The notes under the pieces: generated by a model
The model's database searches: none
What the model was told of the DNA's origin: nothing
Seen by the model: only the letters and a program-made list of their open reading frames with translations
In this document: positions 1-5,335 of the stretch, piece by piece
Position numbering within the stretch: the stretch's first letter is position 1
Layout: each line of letters begins with the position of its first letter
Source: Bifidobacterium breve
GTDB lineage: Bacteria > Actinomycetota > Acidimicrobiia > Acidimicrobiales > Ilumatobacteraceae
Assembly (NCBI GenBank): GCA_945889575.1
Contig: CAMDBY010000122.1
Location: 1 to 5,403, forward strand
DNA: 5,403 bases
Direction of reading: 5' to 3'
Made by a program: the position numbers and the translations under genes

Positions 1-1
1 A

Positions 2-196
2 TTAATCGATGTCGTCTTCGGATTCGTCTTCGTCTTCGTCGAAGCGCACCCCGTAGCGCTCGGCAATGGCTGCATACTCATCATCATCGGTAGCACTCAC
101 TCGTGGTGAGTCACCAAGACCTAGGTCTGCAGCACTGGGGCCTGCTTGCTTCAATTTCCGCGCTTCTTCAAACCGGCGATGTCGACCTTTTTTCAT
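2..196 (-). CDS. Small hypothetical protein with basic head and acidic tail (64 aa)
   Basis: I do not recognise a family. The 64-residue product begins with a strongly basic stretch (KKGRHRRFEEARKLK, residues 2-16), has a small-residue linker (about 18-35), a short likely helix around DEYAAIAERYGVRF (39-52), and a tail in which 10 of the last 12 residues are Asp or Glu. There is no signal peptide or membrane segment, so it is probably cytoplasmic. The charge split suggests binding to a nucleic acid or a basic protein partner, but that is inference. The ATG start is supported by a GGAG Shine-Dalgarno sequence 7 nt upstream; the stop is TAA at the window edge, so the gene is complete. It lies 94 bp downstream of rnd on the same strand and could be the last gene of that operon or a separate unit. 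The start, ribosome site and protein-like composition make it likely real. Confidence 0.75.
   Translation of the reverse strand: MKKGRHRRFEEARKLKQAGPSAADLGLGDSPRVSATDDDEYAAIAERYGVRFDEDEDESEDDID
24..40 (-). repeat. Short GACGAA tandem coding repeat
   Basis: On the minus strand the acidic tail is encoded by three consecutive GACGAA units (alternating Asp and Glu codons). It is low-complexity coding sequence, in frame, and could change length by slippage without breaking the frame. No independent function is implied. Confidence 0.5.
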
Positions 197-203
197 GGTC
201 GGT

Positions 204-207
204 CTCC
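204..207 (-). promoter_or_regulatory. Ribosome binding site of the small acidic protein gene
   Basis: The minus strand reads GGAG, then 7 nt, then ATG. This is a good Shine-Dalgarno match at normal spacing and supports the start at position 196. Confidence 0.6.
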
Positions 208-219
208 GAACATTTCATT

Positions 220-231
220 GGCATAAATGCC
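220..231. repeat. 12-bp inverted repeat in the leader of the small acidic protein gene
   Basis: GGCATAAATGCC is a perfect inverted repeat (5-bp arms, 2-nt centre) lying 24 bp upstream of the small gene's start codon. It could be an operator half-site pair or, in RNA, a small hairpin with a 4-bp stem and 4-nt loop just before the Shine-Dalgarno sequence. A TANNNT element (TACACT, minus strand, 255-250) upstream would put it inside the 5' leader, but no convincing -35 box goes with it. The repeat is seen; its role is speculative. Confidence 0.3.
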
Positions 232-269
232 TACTGGACAACCGAAACGAGTGTACAGGTCGGTGAGAC

Positions 270-292
270 AAAAAGATGACCTTTGCCTCATC
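270..292 (-). terminator. Weak candidate terminator after rnd
   Basis: On the minus strand, beginning within the rnd stop codon, GATGA (292-288) can pair with TCATC (279-275) around an 8-nt loop, followed by five T residues (274-270). The stem is only 5 bp and AT-rich, so this is at best a leaky terminator between rnd and the small downstream gene. Confidence 0.25.
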
Positions 293-1472
293 AAGGGTCA
301 ATATCGACCAGTTTGAGTCCAGAACCAGAGGTTCCTGTAAATGTCAAGGCTTTTCGTCCGGCAACGAGATCTTCGATATCGGCACCAACTATGTCCTTAC
401 GCCATCCATGACGAAGACGGGCTTCTGGTGAGCCGCTGAGAAGATCAACGATGTCTTTGCGCGTGGCGAGAAGCCCAGCATCTAGTTCACTTTGTTTGGC
501 AAGTTCCGTAATCCATGCTGACACAAGAGTCACAGCTGGTCTCATGGATTTTTCAAGATCGTCGCCGTCACTTGATGGCAAATTGAGTTCGCCATCAACC
601 GAATCGTTTACACCAAACTGAATGGCCTCGAGTAGCGCTTTTCCGTGGACACCGTTTGCATGACGATTGTCGACTCCCCTGCTTTGCAGAAGGTCATCAG
701 CAGTACGAGGTGCTCGCTGTGCAACTCCGAGAACAGCGATATCCGACAAAACATGTCGGGGTGGAAGATCAAGATCCATTGCACGTTCTTCGCGCCATTT
801 CGCTACAGCACGGGCAACGAAGCGAGACTTGCCGCGTAATGTTCGAACATCTTTGACACGCAGCCATGCCTCTTCTGGTGGGTTTGGTCCGGTTGGCTTA
901 GTGCGCAATTCTTCACACGCGTCAGCTGCCCACTCCATTCGGCCACGCTTTTCTAAATCTGTGAAAATGAGGGAAGAAAGTTCAGCCAAATAGGCCACAT
1001 CAGAAGCCGCGTATTTCAATTGGTCTGACGTCAAAGGTCTGCGTAACCAATCGGTCAGGCGGTCACCTTTCGGTACAACAATCTTCAATAACGACTGCAA
1101 CAGTGAAGCGAGTGATGGTTGCGTGTATCCGAGGAAACCGGCGCACAACTGAGTGTCCAAAATACGTGACGGTACAAAACCCACACTTTGTGTCAAAACA
1201 TCAAGATCTTGTTGAGCGGCGTGCAGCACACACAACGTTGGTCCATCCATGAGAGGTCTCATCAGCGTGGCATCGCATGACACCGGATCTATAACTCCGA
1301 GCCGGTCGCCAGTAGCGATTTGTATTAACGCCAACTGAGGGAAATAAGTTTTCTCCCTATGAAATTCTGTATCCAAGTAATACACATCCTGTGAAGACGC
1401 GTAGGAAACAAACTCAATCAATGCAGAGTTTGTGTCAATCCATTCAAAGGAAATATCAGGACGCAGTGTCAC
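291..1472 (-). CDS. rnd: Ribonuclease D (DEDDy 3'-5' exoribonuclease with HRDC domain)
   Basis: This is a cytoplasmic 3'-to-5' exoribonuclease; the family trims 3' ends of tRNA precursors and other stable RNAs using two metal ions. The product has 393 residues (E. coli RNase D has about 375). The exonuclease domain covers about residues 8-180: Exo I LDTEF supplies D34 and E36, Exo II HAAQQDL supplies D89, and Exo III YAASD supplies Y154 and D158. The spacing fits the DEDDy set of E. coli RNase D. The DWLRRPL segment before Exo III (141-147) is typical of RNase D. An HRDC RNA-binding domain lies at about 213-287, and a second helical HRDC-like region at about 310-380 (LLATRKDIVDLL, GWRKDIVG). 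The start is GTG, chosen because a strong GAGGTGA ribosome site precedes it by 6 nt. The gene overlaps the rhodanese stop by 17 nt, so it is probably translated from a mobA-rhodanese-rnd message. Confidence 0.95.
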   Translation of the reverse strand: MTLRPDISFEWIDTNSALIEFVSYASSQDVYYLDTEFHREKTYFPQLALIQIATGDRLGVIDPVSCDATLMRPLMDGPTLCVLHAAQQDLDVLTQSVGFVPSRILDTQLCAGFLGYTQPSLASLLQSLLKIVVPKGDRLTDWLRRPLTSDQLKYAASDVAYLAELSSLIFTDLEKRGRMEWAADACEELRTKPTGPNPPEEAWLRVKDVRTLRGKSRFVARAVAKWREERAMDLDLPPRHVLSDIAVLGVAQRAPRTADDLLQSRGVDNRHANGVHGKALLEAIQFGVNDSVDGELNLPSSDGDDLEKSMRPAVTLVSAWITELAKQSELDAGLLATRKDIVDLLSGSPEARLRHGWRKDIVGADIEDLVAGRKALTFTGTSGSGLKLVDIDP

Positions 1473-1785
1473 CCGTGGTCACCTCGTGCCCTTCAACAAT
1501 CCACATTCCGGTGCCACCAGCAACATTGATGAATGTTGTGCCATTAAGGGCAGGAATTGTGGATAAATGACCACACGCACGCAGGCTCCGTCCACCCACC
1601 TGACAGATGACGTACACAGTGGAGCCAAGACCGCACTCGTCTTCACGTCCCACCAATTCAGACAGAGCAATGTTTATGGCTCCGGGAACATGACCCGATA
1701 CGTATTCATCTACTTCACGAACATCGATGATGGTGGGTTCGGCAAGAGCGGCCAGTTCAGATATTGATATTTCAGAAATCGACAT
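1456..1785 (-). CDS. Single-domain rhodanese-like protein (sulfurtransferase)
   Basis: This 109-residue protein is one complete rhodanese domain. The family carries sulfane sulfur as a cysteine persulfide and passes it to thiol acceptors or biosynthetic enzymes. Visible motifs are IIDVREVDEYVSGHVPGAINI (19-39; the DVRE and GHVPGA signatures), the active loop CQVGGRS with catalytic C61, and the C-terminal VAGGTGMWIVEGHEV motif. There is no signal peptide, so it should be cytoplasmic, like GlpE or PspE-type domains without secretion. The ATG start lies 2 nt after the mobA stop and has no recognisable Shine-Dalgarno sequence, which points to translation coupled to mobA. Its stop lies inside the beginning of rnd. 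Placement directly after mobA allows a role in sulfur supply to the molybdenum cofactor, but that is inference; small rhodaneses are found in many contexts and the true acceptor is unknown. Confidence 0.9.
   Translation of the reverse strand: MSISEISISELAALAEPTIIDVREVDEYVSGHVPGAINIALSELVGREDECGLGSTVYVICQVGGRSLRACGHLSTIPALNGTTFINVAGGTGMWIVEGHEVTTGDTAS
1479..1485 (-). promoter_or_regulatory. Strong ribosome binding site of rnd
   Basis: The minus strand reads GAGGTGA, then 6 nt, then the GTG start of rnd. The site lies within the 3' end of the rhodanese coding sequence. It decides the GTG at 1472 as the start and lets rnd be translated independently despite the overlap. Confidence 0.7.
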
Positions 1786-1787
1786 GA

Positions 1788-2363
1788 TCAGATTGTAGTT
1801 GTATCGTCGGAAGGATTCAGATCTGCGAATGAATTGATGTTTCGAACTGCATTAGCAGGAACAGGCACTTCAGCAACATCGAGCAACACGGCAGCACGAT
1901 GCACTGCTCGTTCATTCCTTTTCCAGACAGATTGCAACGTAGAGGCACATTCCTCTTTCGACCACGCTGCACACAACCAATTCAGTCGATCTGTCCGACC
2001 AACCGTTGCTTGAGCATCGTTCAGTCCGCTAACCAGACTCGTAATCACTGCGCTTGTAATAAACGGCATGTCGCACGACAACACAACAACAGAATCATGA
2101 TCGGCATGCTTCAGTGCGGTGATGACTCCACCGAGCGGCCCTTCACCCGGATATCCGTCCTTCTTCCATGTGCCGTTAATTGACTTGGCACGAGATGCGG
2201 TGCCACCGATAATCAATACCTGGGTTGCTCCAGCTTCATGGGCCGCGAGCGAAACTCGATTTGCCATCGAAATTCCGTCAACTTCGAAGGTCGCCTTGTC
2301 GACGCCCATACGTGAGCTATCGCCACCAATGAGAATCGCGACCGTGAATTGCTCATCAGACAT
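1788..2363 (-). CDS. mobA: Molybdenum cofactor guanylyltransferase (MobA-like)
   Basis: MobA joins GMP from GTP to molybdopterin-type cofactor, giving the guanine dinucleotide form used by DMSO-reductase-family enzymes such as formate dehydrogenase and nitrate reductase. The 191-residue product has the usual length. The N-terminal nucleotide-binding signature is ILIGGDSSRMGVDKA (10-24; the usual LAGG reads LIGG). GYPGEGPLGGVITAL (70-84) is the second conserved block, LSCDMPF (95-101) provides the metal-binding D98, and the NINSFADL end motif (175-182) is typical. The reading frame is open further upstream to 2426, but I chose the ATG at 2363 because the extra 21 residues are unlike the family and would run into the divergent gene. 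No Shine-Dalgarno sequence precedes this ATG, so a leaderless mRNA is possible. It is first in the mobA-rhodanese-rnd unit. A related MobA-like transferase acting on another cofactor cannot be fully excluded. Confidence 0.88.
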   Translation of the reverse strand: MSDEQFTVAILIGGDSSRMGVDKATFEVDGISMANRVSLAAHEAGATQVLIIGGTASRAKSINGTWKKDGYPGEGPLGGVITALKHADHDSVVVLSCDMPFITSAVITSLVSGLNDAQATVGRTDRLNWLCAAWSKEECASTLQSVWKRNERAVHRAAVLLDVAEVPVPANAVRNINSFADLNPSDDTTTI

Positions 2364-2370
2364 AATGACA

Positions 2371-2376
2371 ACGCTA
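2371..2376 (-). promoter_or_regulatory. Candidate -10 box for leaderless mobA
   Basis: On the minus strand TAGCGT fits the TANNNT pattern and ends 7 nt before the mobA ATG, which would place transcription start on the start codon. There is no Shine-Dalgarno sequence, as expected for a leaderless transcript. No good -35 box is seen, and TANNNT occurs often by chance, so the call is weak. Confidence 0.25.
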
Positions 2377-2392
2377 CGGGCTGTTCGCCATC

Positions 2393-2398
2393 TATGGT
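2393..2398 (+). promoter_or_regulatory. Candidate -10 box for the small membrane protein gene
   Basis: TATGGT fits TANNNT and ends 6 nt before the ATG at 2405, again a leaderless-type arrangement. No -35 box is recognisable. An alternative reading is that GGTGATGGA just before the ATG is a poor Shine-Dalgarno sequence and the promoter lies inside mobA. Confidence 0.25.
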
Positions 2399-2404
2399 GA
2401 TGGA

Positions 2405-2704
2405 ATGAACTCCTTATGGGCCTCAACTGACATCCAAACCCTGAAAAACCTCGCTATGGGACTCTCTGGAGCCTCAATAATTATTGGCCTGGTTCTTATG
2501 AAAGTGGTGTCATCCATTGTCGGCAAAATCGTCTCTCTCATTGTTTTCATAGCGATTGCCCTAGCTGGCTATTCACAACGCGCCCAGGTTATTGACTGCG
2601 CAAACTCTGTAAAAGCTCAGGCCACTGCTACGGCAGCTGTTGACACAACCTGCACGTTCTTTGGACAAGAGATAAAGGTCTCGGTTCCTCAGCCCTCGCA
2701 ATGA
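2405..2704 (+). CDS. Small membrane protein of unknown function (99 aa)
   Basis: I do not recognise a named family. The 99-residue product has a short polar N-terminus, two hydrophobic stretches (about 16-36 and 38-56, split by SSIVGK) and a polar C-terminal part of about 43 residues containing C65 and C83. The hydrophobic region could be two helices in a hairpin or one signal-anchor. If the tail lies outside the membrane, the two cysteines could form a disulfide; FFGQEIKVSV near the end looks like a short beta strand. The ATG at 2405 is the first usable start in frame. The gene diverges from mobA across 41 bp and its last 16 bp overlap the 3' end of the convergent hydrolase gene. It has no same-strand partner, so its role cannot be read from context. 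Hydrophobic patterning and lack of any competing frame support it as a real gene. Confidence 0.75.
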   Translation: MNSLWASTDIQTLKNLAMGLSGASIIIGLVLMKVVSSIVGKIVSLIVFIAIALAGYSQRAQVIDCANSVKAQATATAAVDTTCTFFGQEIKVSVPQPSQ

Positions 2705-3459
2705 GGTAGTACTAGCTCTGTTACGAATTGCAATGGGTGGGTCATTGGCGCACTATGAGCAGCATCTTTCAATTCAACTAAGCGCGAATTTTTTACGTTG
2801 TTCGTGAGCCATCTGGCGCCCTCGGCATGATGTTTCGAGCCCTTCGATCCGTAGCCGCACAGAACTGGACACGAGATATCTTGTACCGACCATGGCGCCT
2901 TCATTCGCAGGGCGGTAAGTTCCCCAACTAAAGCAGCACCCTCACGACGACGCTCTCCTCGTGTTCGCTCTGGTAGTTCATTCCATCGTTTAGGTCCAAT
3001 TAATCGAACCATGAAGTTTTCCGCTGCATCTGACTCAGACGAAGCAACGGCCATTGCCCCAGCTGTAGTTCCTGGCCACCAATCCATCCACGACAGTGGA
3101 GTCTCATATGTGCTGACACCGACCACTTGACTAGCGAGTTGCACAGACGCAGTGAGGGCGATGTTTCCGCCAAAAGAATGGCCAATGAGCACCACTTTTC
3201 TGTCTCCTATGAGAGTTGAAAGATCGTCCACCTGATTATAAACGGCGAATGGACCTGCATGAGGCCAGGAACGTCCGTACCCGCGTCTGTCGTAACGCAG
3301 AACACGATGGGACCCCTGTATGTGGCGAGCTAACAGAGCCATACCGCCACTTCGATCTAATGATCCATGTATCAGAACGACTAGTAGTTCAGATTCGGGA
3401 CCAGATTCCACGGAGAACAATGGAGTGGAATCCAGTCGATGATGCTGCTCACGAGCCAC
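2689..3459 (-). CDS. Alpha/beta-fold hydrolase
   Basis: This is a 256-residue soluble alpha/beta hydrolase of unknown substrate, of the esterase/lactonase/peptidase-like type. Seen in order: the first core strand and oxyanion motif VVLIHGS (27-33), YDRRGYGRS (56-64, the usual DxRGxGxS element), the nucleophile elbow GHSFGG with S95 (93-98), YETP (118-121) before a short cap region rich in Trp, and a C-terminal DAAHSAPMTHP with probable catalytic H235. The usual Asp after strand 7 is not visible: CPVLCGYGSKGSKHH (197-211) has no acid there, so the acid may come from elsewhere, such as E119 or D126 after strand 6. The start is GTG with an AAAGGA ribosome site 7 nt upstream. No signal peptide is visible. 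It diverges from the histidine phosphatase gene by 20 bp and converges on the small membrane gene. Substrate cannot be named. Confidence 0.88.
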   Translation of the reverse strand: MAREQHHRLDSTPLFSVESGPESELLVVLIHGSLDRSGGMALLARHIQGSHRVLRYDRRGYGRSWPHAGPFAVYNQVDDLSTLIGDRKVVLIGHSFGGNIALTASVQLASQVVGVSTYETPLSWMDWWPGTTAGAMAVASSESDAAENFMVRLIGPKRWNELPERTRGERRREGAALVGELTALRMKAPWSVQDISCPVLCGYGSKGSKHHAEGARWLTNNVKNSRLVELKDAAHSAPMTHPLQFVTELVLPHCEG

Positions 3460-3464
3460 TTCCC

Positions 3465-3470
3465 TATCCT
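3465..3470 (+). promoter_or_regulatory. Possible -10 box for the histidine phosphatase gene
   Basis: TATCCT (TANNNT pattern) lies 9 nt before the GTG at 3480, in the 20-bp gap between divergent starts. There is no Shine-Dalgarno sequence for this GTG, which is compatible with a very short or absent leader. No -35 match is seen. Four of these bases also form part of the hydrolase ribosome site on the other strand. Weak call. Confidence 0.2.
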
Positions 3471-3472
3471 TT
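3467..3472 (-). promoter_or_regulatory. Ribosome binding site of the alpha/beta hydrolase gene
   Basis: The minus strand reads AAAGGA, then 7 nt, then GTG at 3459. This supports the GTG as the start. Confidence 0.55.
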
Positions 3473-3479
3473 CATAGTT

Positions 3480-4094
3480 GTGGAACTAATTCTCGTGCGT
3501 CATGGCCTCCCAGTGAGGAAAGAAAATACAGATGGACCAGCTGACCCTGAGTTGTCAATTGATGGGCACGCACAGGCGGCTCTGTTTGCTTCGTACATCA
3601 TGTCCGAAGATATCGACGCCATCTATTCCAGTCCGCTGCGTCGCGCAGTGCAAACTGCAGAGCCGTTATCGGCTGCAATTGGCATTGAGCCAATATTGGT
3701 TCCCGGAATTGCAGAGTGGGACCAGCACTCAAATGAATACATCCCTGTCGAGGAATTGAAAGCTGCGAATGATCCACGCTGGCTAGAGATGGCCAAAGGC
3801 GGTTTCAATTCAGATGAGATTCCTGAAGATTTCCATAATCGCGTTCTTGCGGCCATCGAGGACATTATTGGTAAGCACCGTGGAGACACAGTCGTCGTCA
3901 CCTGTCACGGTGGTGTCATCAACGATTATTTGGCGCATATTCTCGGCATTTCCAGCTCACAGTTCTTCTATCCGAACTACACATCAATACATCGTATCGC
4001 TGCTTCATCATCAGGACATCGAAGCATTCTCTCAATCAACGAGACGTCGCATCTTCGCGGTTCGGGCTTACCCACTGGACTGTTTCATGCCTGA
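3480..4094 (+). CDS. Histidine phosphatase family protein (phosphoglycerate mutase-like)
   Basis: This 204-residue protein belongs to the histidine phosphatase superfamily (branch 1), which transfers or removes phosphate through a phospho-histidine. ELILVRHG at residues 2-9 places catalytic H8 and R7 at the very N-terminus, as is normal. SSPLRRAVQTAEPL (50-63) supplies phosphate-binding R54, E79 in IAEWD is the probable proton donor, and VVVTCHGGVINDYLAHILG (138-156) supplies the second His, H143. The reading frame is open from 3216, but the added N-terminus is only the antisense of the hydrolase gene; the GTG at 3480 puts the RHG motif where the family has it. It has no Shine-Dalgarno sequence. 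The actual substrate (sugar phosphate, nucleotide or cofactor intermediate) cannot be decided; the insert at about 83-120 differs from true glycolytic mutases. It overlaps the next gene by 8 nt, implying co-translation with the aminopeptidase. Confidence 0.9.
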   Translation: MELILVRHGLPVRKENTDGPADPELSIDGHAQAALFASYIMSEDIDAIYSSPLRRAVQTAEPLSAAIGIEPILVPGIAEWDQHSNEYIPVEELKAANDPRWLEMAKGGFNSDEIPEDFHNRVLAAIEDIIGKHRGDTVVVTCHGGVINDYLAHILGISSSQFFYPNYTSIHRIAASSSGHRSILSINETSHLRGSGLPTGLFHA

Positions 4095-5322
4095 GTCAAC
4101 CATCAGTTCACTTCTGAATTGGCTCGATCAATGCCCGACGCCGTTCCATGTGGTTCACACTGCGGCCACATCACTCGACACATCAGGCTTCACATCTGTT
4201 CAGAATCTTGGTAACGAGATCCCAACACTCGGCTACATAACGCACGATGGCTGCATCGTTGCGTGGAGACTGGGTACACCGAAGGGTGCACTACGAATCA
4301 TTGGTGCGCACACCGATTCTCCTAACTTGCGCGTCTTGCCCCAGCCAGATATGCATCAACTCGGTTGGTCGCAATTAGCAATAGAGATCTATGGCGGCGT
4401 CCTTCTCAACTCGTGGCTCGACAGAGACCTAGGTATTGCGGGTCGAGTTATTGATTCAAACGGCCATTCGCATTTGTATTCGGTACACCAGGCACTTGCC
4501 CGTATTCCACAATTGGCAATTCATCTTGATCGAGAAATAGGAGACAAAGGTCTTCATCTCGACCGCCACCAGCACATGACTCCCGTGTGGGGTTCAACCA
4601 AACTGTCGTTCTCTGAATGGGTAAAAAACGTTTCTGGGGTAGAACATGTGGCCGCGTTCGATGCACACTTGTTTGACATCACACATGCGACGTTGTTAGG
4701 TGCCGATCAGTCACTGATAGCGAGCGGACGTTTAGATAACCAGGCATCATGCTGGAGCGCTATTGAAGCTCTGCGAAATGCACCCGATTCTGAACACACG
4801 TCAATTCTCGTGCTCAACGATCACGAGGAAGTGGGAAGCAACAGTGCAACGGGTGCTGCAGGTCCAATGCTCTCAACTGTTGTCTCATGTATCGCAACTC
4901 AACACGGGTTACGTGAGGGCCAACAGTTCGATCGCCTCGCTTCTTCTTGGTGCTTGTCGGCAGATAACGCTCATGCAATCAATCCGAACTATCCAGAGCG
5001 TCACGAACCACGTCATGCGCCACTGATAAATCACGGTCCAGCTGTCAAGGTCAACGGAAATCAACGGTATGCAACGTCTGCTCGTGGACTTGCACATATT
5101 CGCTCAATCGCCCAATCGAACAATATTCCTCTTCAAACATTTGCATCACGAAATAATGTGCCGTGTGGTTCCACCATTGGTCCAATCACTGCTACCCAAC
5201 TGGGTATCGAAGCAATTGATGTTGGTATTCCGCAGTTGTCCATGCATTCATCGCGAGAAATGTGCGGCGTAAACGACCCGATACATATGATGTCTTTGAT
5301 GAGCGCTTTCTTACAGCGCTAA
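4087..5322 (+). CDS. apeB: M18 family aminopeptidase (aspartyl aminopeptidase-like)
   Basis: M18 enzymes are cytoplasmic di-zinc aminopeptidases, usually large oligomers, removing N-terminal residues (acidic ones in the best-studied members) from peptides. The 411-residue product is nearly full family length. Metal and catalytic residues are all visible: H75 in GAHTDSPNLRV, bridging D217 in GRLDNQAS, catalytic E247 and metal ligand E248 in NDHEEVGSNSATGA, D293 in LSADNAHA, and H387 in SMHSSREMCG. The NQRYAT block (325-330) and PCGSTIGPITAT (359-370) are also typical. One oddity is INPNY at 298-302, where most members I recall have His-Pro-Asn-Tyr/Phe; here the His is Asn. The ATG at 4087 gives the normal N-terminus (LLNWLDQCPTPFHVV); the frame is open upstream but that part is a shadow of the phosphatase gene. 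No Shine-Dalgarno sequence is seen, and the start lies within the phosphatase 3' end (8-nt overlap), suggesting coupled translation. The symbol follows common usage for bacterial M18 members. Confidence 0.93.
   Translation: MPESTISSLLNWLDQCPTPFHVVHTAATSLDTSGFTSVQNLGNEIPTLGYITHDGCIVAWRLGTPKGALRIIGAHTDSPNLRVLPQPDMHQLGWSQLAIEIYGGVLLNSWLDRDLGIAGRVIDSNGHSHLYSVHQALARIPQLAIHLDREIGDKGLHLDRHQHMTPVWGSTKLSFSEWVKNVSGVEHVAAFDAHLFDITHATLLGADQSLIASGRLDNQASCWSAIEALRNAPDSEHTSILVLNDHEEVGSNSATGAAGPMLSTVVSCIATQHGLREGQQFDRLASSWCLSADNAHAINPNYPERHEPRHAPLINHGPAVKVNGNQRYATSARGLAHIRSIAQSNNIPLQTFASRNNVPCGSTIGPITATQLGIEAIDVGIPQLSMHSSREMCGVNDPIHMMSLMSAFLQR
5302..5320 (+). terminator. Candidate terminator hairpin at the end of the aminopeptidase gene
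   Basis: AGCGCT (5302-5307) recurs at 5315-5320 and, being self-complementary, can pair with the first copy as a 6-bp GC-rich stem around a 7-nt loop. The stem ends on the first base of the TAA stop. The following bases are AT-rich but contain no real T-run, so it is not a classical intrinsic terminator; it may only stabilise the 3' end. Confidence 0.3.
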
Positions 5323-5335
5323 CTATCAATAGTTA
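5320..5335. repeat. 16-bp inverted repeat across the convergent stop codons
   Basis: TAACTATCAATAGTTA has perfect 7-bp arms around a 2-nt centre. It spans the aminopeptidase TAA and the TGA of the opposing gene. In RNA it would form an AT-rich hairpin from either strand, adjoining the AGCGCT hairpin. It might contribute to two-way termination; strength is doubtful because the stem has few GC pairs. Confidence 0.45.

Noticed and set aside
66..266. A 66-residue plus-strand reading frame opposite the small acidic gene
   Set aside because: It has no ribosome site or protein-like domain pattern and is explained as the antisense shadow of the minus-strand gene, which has a good GGAG site.
239..290. 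A full sigma-70-like promoter for the small acidic gene
   Set aside because: TACACT at 255-250 (minus) is a possible -10 box, but no -35 box lies at the proper spacing, so I mention it only with the leader repeat.
645..993. Overlapping plus-strand frames inside rnd
   Set aside because: They lie opposite the conserved HRDC and exonuclease coding sequence and show no recognisable features.
2364..2426. A longer MobA beginning at 2426, adding 21 residues
   Set aside because: The added residues (rich in His, Arg and Ser) do not fit the MobA N-terminus, which normally starts a few residues before the nucleotide-binding loop, and the extension would overlap the divergent membrane protein gene.
3216..3479. 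An 88-residue N-terminal extension of the histidine phosphatase
   Set aside because: It is the antisense of the well-supported hydrolase gene, and family members have the RHG motif within the first 10 residues or so.
3623..3901. A 92-residue minus-strand frame inside the phosphatase gene
   Set aside because: It is antisense to the conserved phosphatase core, with no ribosome site or motif of its own.
3814..4086. A 91-residue N-terminal extension of the aminopeptidase
   Set aside because: It is the shifted frame of the phosphatase gene; M18 proteins start close to the LLNWLDQCPTPFH segment.
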